Assembly (NCBI GenBank): GCA_963422565.1
Contig: OY730228.1
Location: 3,224,001 to 3,288,000 of the forward strand
Length of the DNA stretch: 64,000 nt
From: G963422565 sp963422565
GTDB taxonomy: Bacteria > Pseudomonadota > Alphaproteobacteria > MPNO01
Direction of reading: 5' to 3'
Shown here: positions 63,157 to 64,000 of the stretch, one piece after another
Position numbering within the stretch: position 1 is the first letter of the stretch
How the letters are laid out: each line of letters starts with the position of its first letter
Notes under the pieces: generated by a model
The model's database searches: none
The model's input: only the letters and a program-made list of their open reading frames with translations
What the model was told of the DNA's origin: nothing
Translations under genes and position numbers: made by a program

Positions 63157-63240
63157 AGGGGCGGCGGTCCGGTTCCGGAAGAGGGGGCGGCCCGCGGCGC
63201 CGCGGGCCGCCCTCGCCGGGACGGCTTCGTCGGGCGGGGA

Positions 63241-64000
63241 TCAGGCGATGCCGAGCCGCTCCGATGCCATGAGCGTGCCCTCGACGCGCGCGGCGATCTT
63301 CTCGAACGCGATGTCGCGGGCGGCATCCGGTGAACCGTGCCTCGGTTTGACGTCGATGCTGAAGGGCGAGAACCCGCAATCGTCGGTCGAGCCCAGCCGC
63401 TCCTTGGGGATGTATTTCGATGCCAGCACGAGGTCGTCGCGGATGCGCTCGGCGGTCTCGACCCGCGGGTTCTGCGGGTTGGTGACCCCGACGAAACAGA
63501 CCTGGGCGACGCCGTTGGCGTCTTCGCGGCTATGTTCCCCGCAGAGCCTGTATATCCGCTCCTTATCGGCCTCGCTGGCGAGCTGAATCAGGAAATAGCC
63601 CGCATTCATCCGGAACATAGACGGGAGCAGCTCGGCATAATCCACGTCGGCGCTATGCGTCGAATCGCAGTCCCCGCCGGGGCAGGTATGGATACCGATA
63701 TTCTTGCGTTCCTCGGCGCTGAACCTGTCGATGACCCGGTTGTTGAGCTCGATGAAGTGACCGAGCATGCCGCGCCCCGTCCAGGGGTTCCGCGGGTCGT
63801 TCTTGCAGGCGAGCCGGCCCTCGGTGAAGTCGATCGAAACCCGCGGAGCGCCCGCCTCCAGACATTTGCGGATGTCCTTTTCGCACTCGTCGCATAGATC
63901 CTCGAGAAACCGTTCCCGGCCGTATCCGGGCAGCTCGTCGTCGAGCGGATAGAGCAGCGCCAGCATCGACGGCGCGATCACCGCCTGCTTCACCGGCTTC
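63241..64000 (-). CDS. Second MetE-like (cobalamin-independent methionine synthase family) protein, 5'-truncated by the window
   Basis: The visible 250-plus C-terminal residues show the zinc-site pattern: VSIDFTEGRL, IHTCPGGDCDSTH and the closing DDCGFSPF. The frame continues past the window end, so the start is outside; the GTG at 63993 is internal. It is a distant paralogue of the gene at 60692 and perhaps an operon partner of the AEC transporter 84 bp downstream. Confidence 0.82.
   Translation of the reverse strand, partial: KPVKQAVIAPSMLALLYPLDDELPGYGRERFLEDLCDECEKDIRKCLEAGAPRVSIDFTEGRLACKNDPRNPWTGRGMLGHFIELNNRVIDRFSAEERKNIGIHTCPGGDCDSTHSADVDYAELLPSMFRMNAGYFLIQLASEADKERIYRLCGEHSREDANGVAQVCFVGVTNPQNPRVETAERIRDDLVLASKYIPKERLGSTDDCGFSPFSIDVKPRHGSPDAARDIAFEKIAARVEGTLMASERLGIA

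Overview
The window is about 64 kb of very GC-rich DNA (roughly two thirds G+C by eye). Its housekeeping genes look alphaproteobacterial, probably Rhodospirillales-like: a plant-type glutamate-cysteine ligase next to rsmE and ubiA, an rpmI-rplT-pheS-pheT block, lepA, tldD and a glnK-amtB pair. Abundant ABC importers, ring hydroxylases, CoA-linked genes and orphan oxidoreductases suggest a soil or aquatic heterotroph with wide catabolic range. The taxonomic placement is inference from gene content. I saw no tRNA, rRNA, CRISPR array or prophage.

Layout. 0.1-2.3 kb: divergent epmA/epmB, the EF-P beta-lysylation enzymes. 2.7-5.6 kb: a PCu(A)C copper chaperone, glnK-amtB and a MarR regulator. 5.7-8.3 kb: a luciferase-like monooxygenase and an amidohydrolase. 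8.6-10 kb: a Gre C-domain protein and a DUF3320-like helix-turn-helix protein, both embedded in intergenic repeats. 9.9-13 kb: a GIY-YIG (DUF123) protein coupled to a ThDP enzyme, then a histidine phosphatase. 13.2-22.7 kb: a large branched-chain-amino-acid-type (Liv) cluster with one substrate-binding protein, two complete permease/ATPase sets and a FixH-like protein. It is interrupted at 18.9-19.8 kb by the wreck of a restriction-modification system. 22.8-28.5 kb: tldD, a nucleoside deaminase, gshA, rsmE, ubiA, mobA and fdhD. 29.5-35.5 kb: L35, L20, PheST and LepA.

35.5-42.9 kb: a small membrane protein, then a minus-strand catabolic operon. It holds a Rieske monooxygenase, a class IV aminotransferase, ring-hydroxylating dioxygenase alpha and beta subunits, a VOC protein and a PQQ-type sugar dehydrogenase. 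A decayed IS5-family element sits just upstream of it. 43.1-47.5 kb: a DctP-like binding protein with no signal peptide, coupled to lutA-lutB-lutC, then an Smr protein. 47.5-55.6 kb: a BMP-type (purine/nucleoside-like) ABC importer divergent from a hydantoinase/acetone-carboxylase-like hyuA-hyuB-gamma operon. 55.6-64 kb: nicotinamidase, a Bcr/CflA exporter, enoyl-CoA hydratase, acyl-CoA ligase, a MetE-like protein with a coupled MarR regulator, an AEC transporter and a second MetE-like gene cut by the window end.

At least two families of dispersed GC-rich repeats fill most of the longer intergenic spaces. Many genes overlap by 1-14 bp, so translational coupling is a recurrent theme. Two downstream genes seem to use rare starts that overlap the upstream stop: TTG in the deaminase and possibly ATT in mobA.
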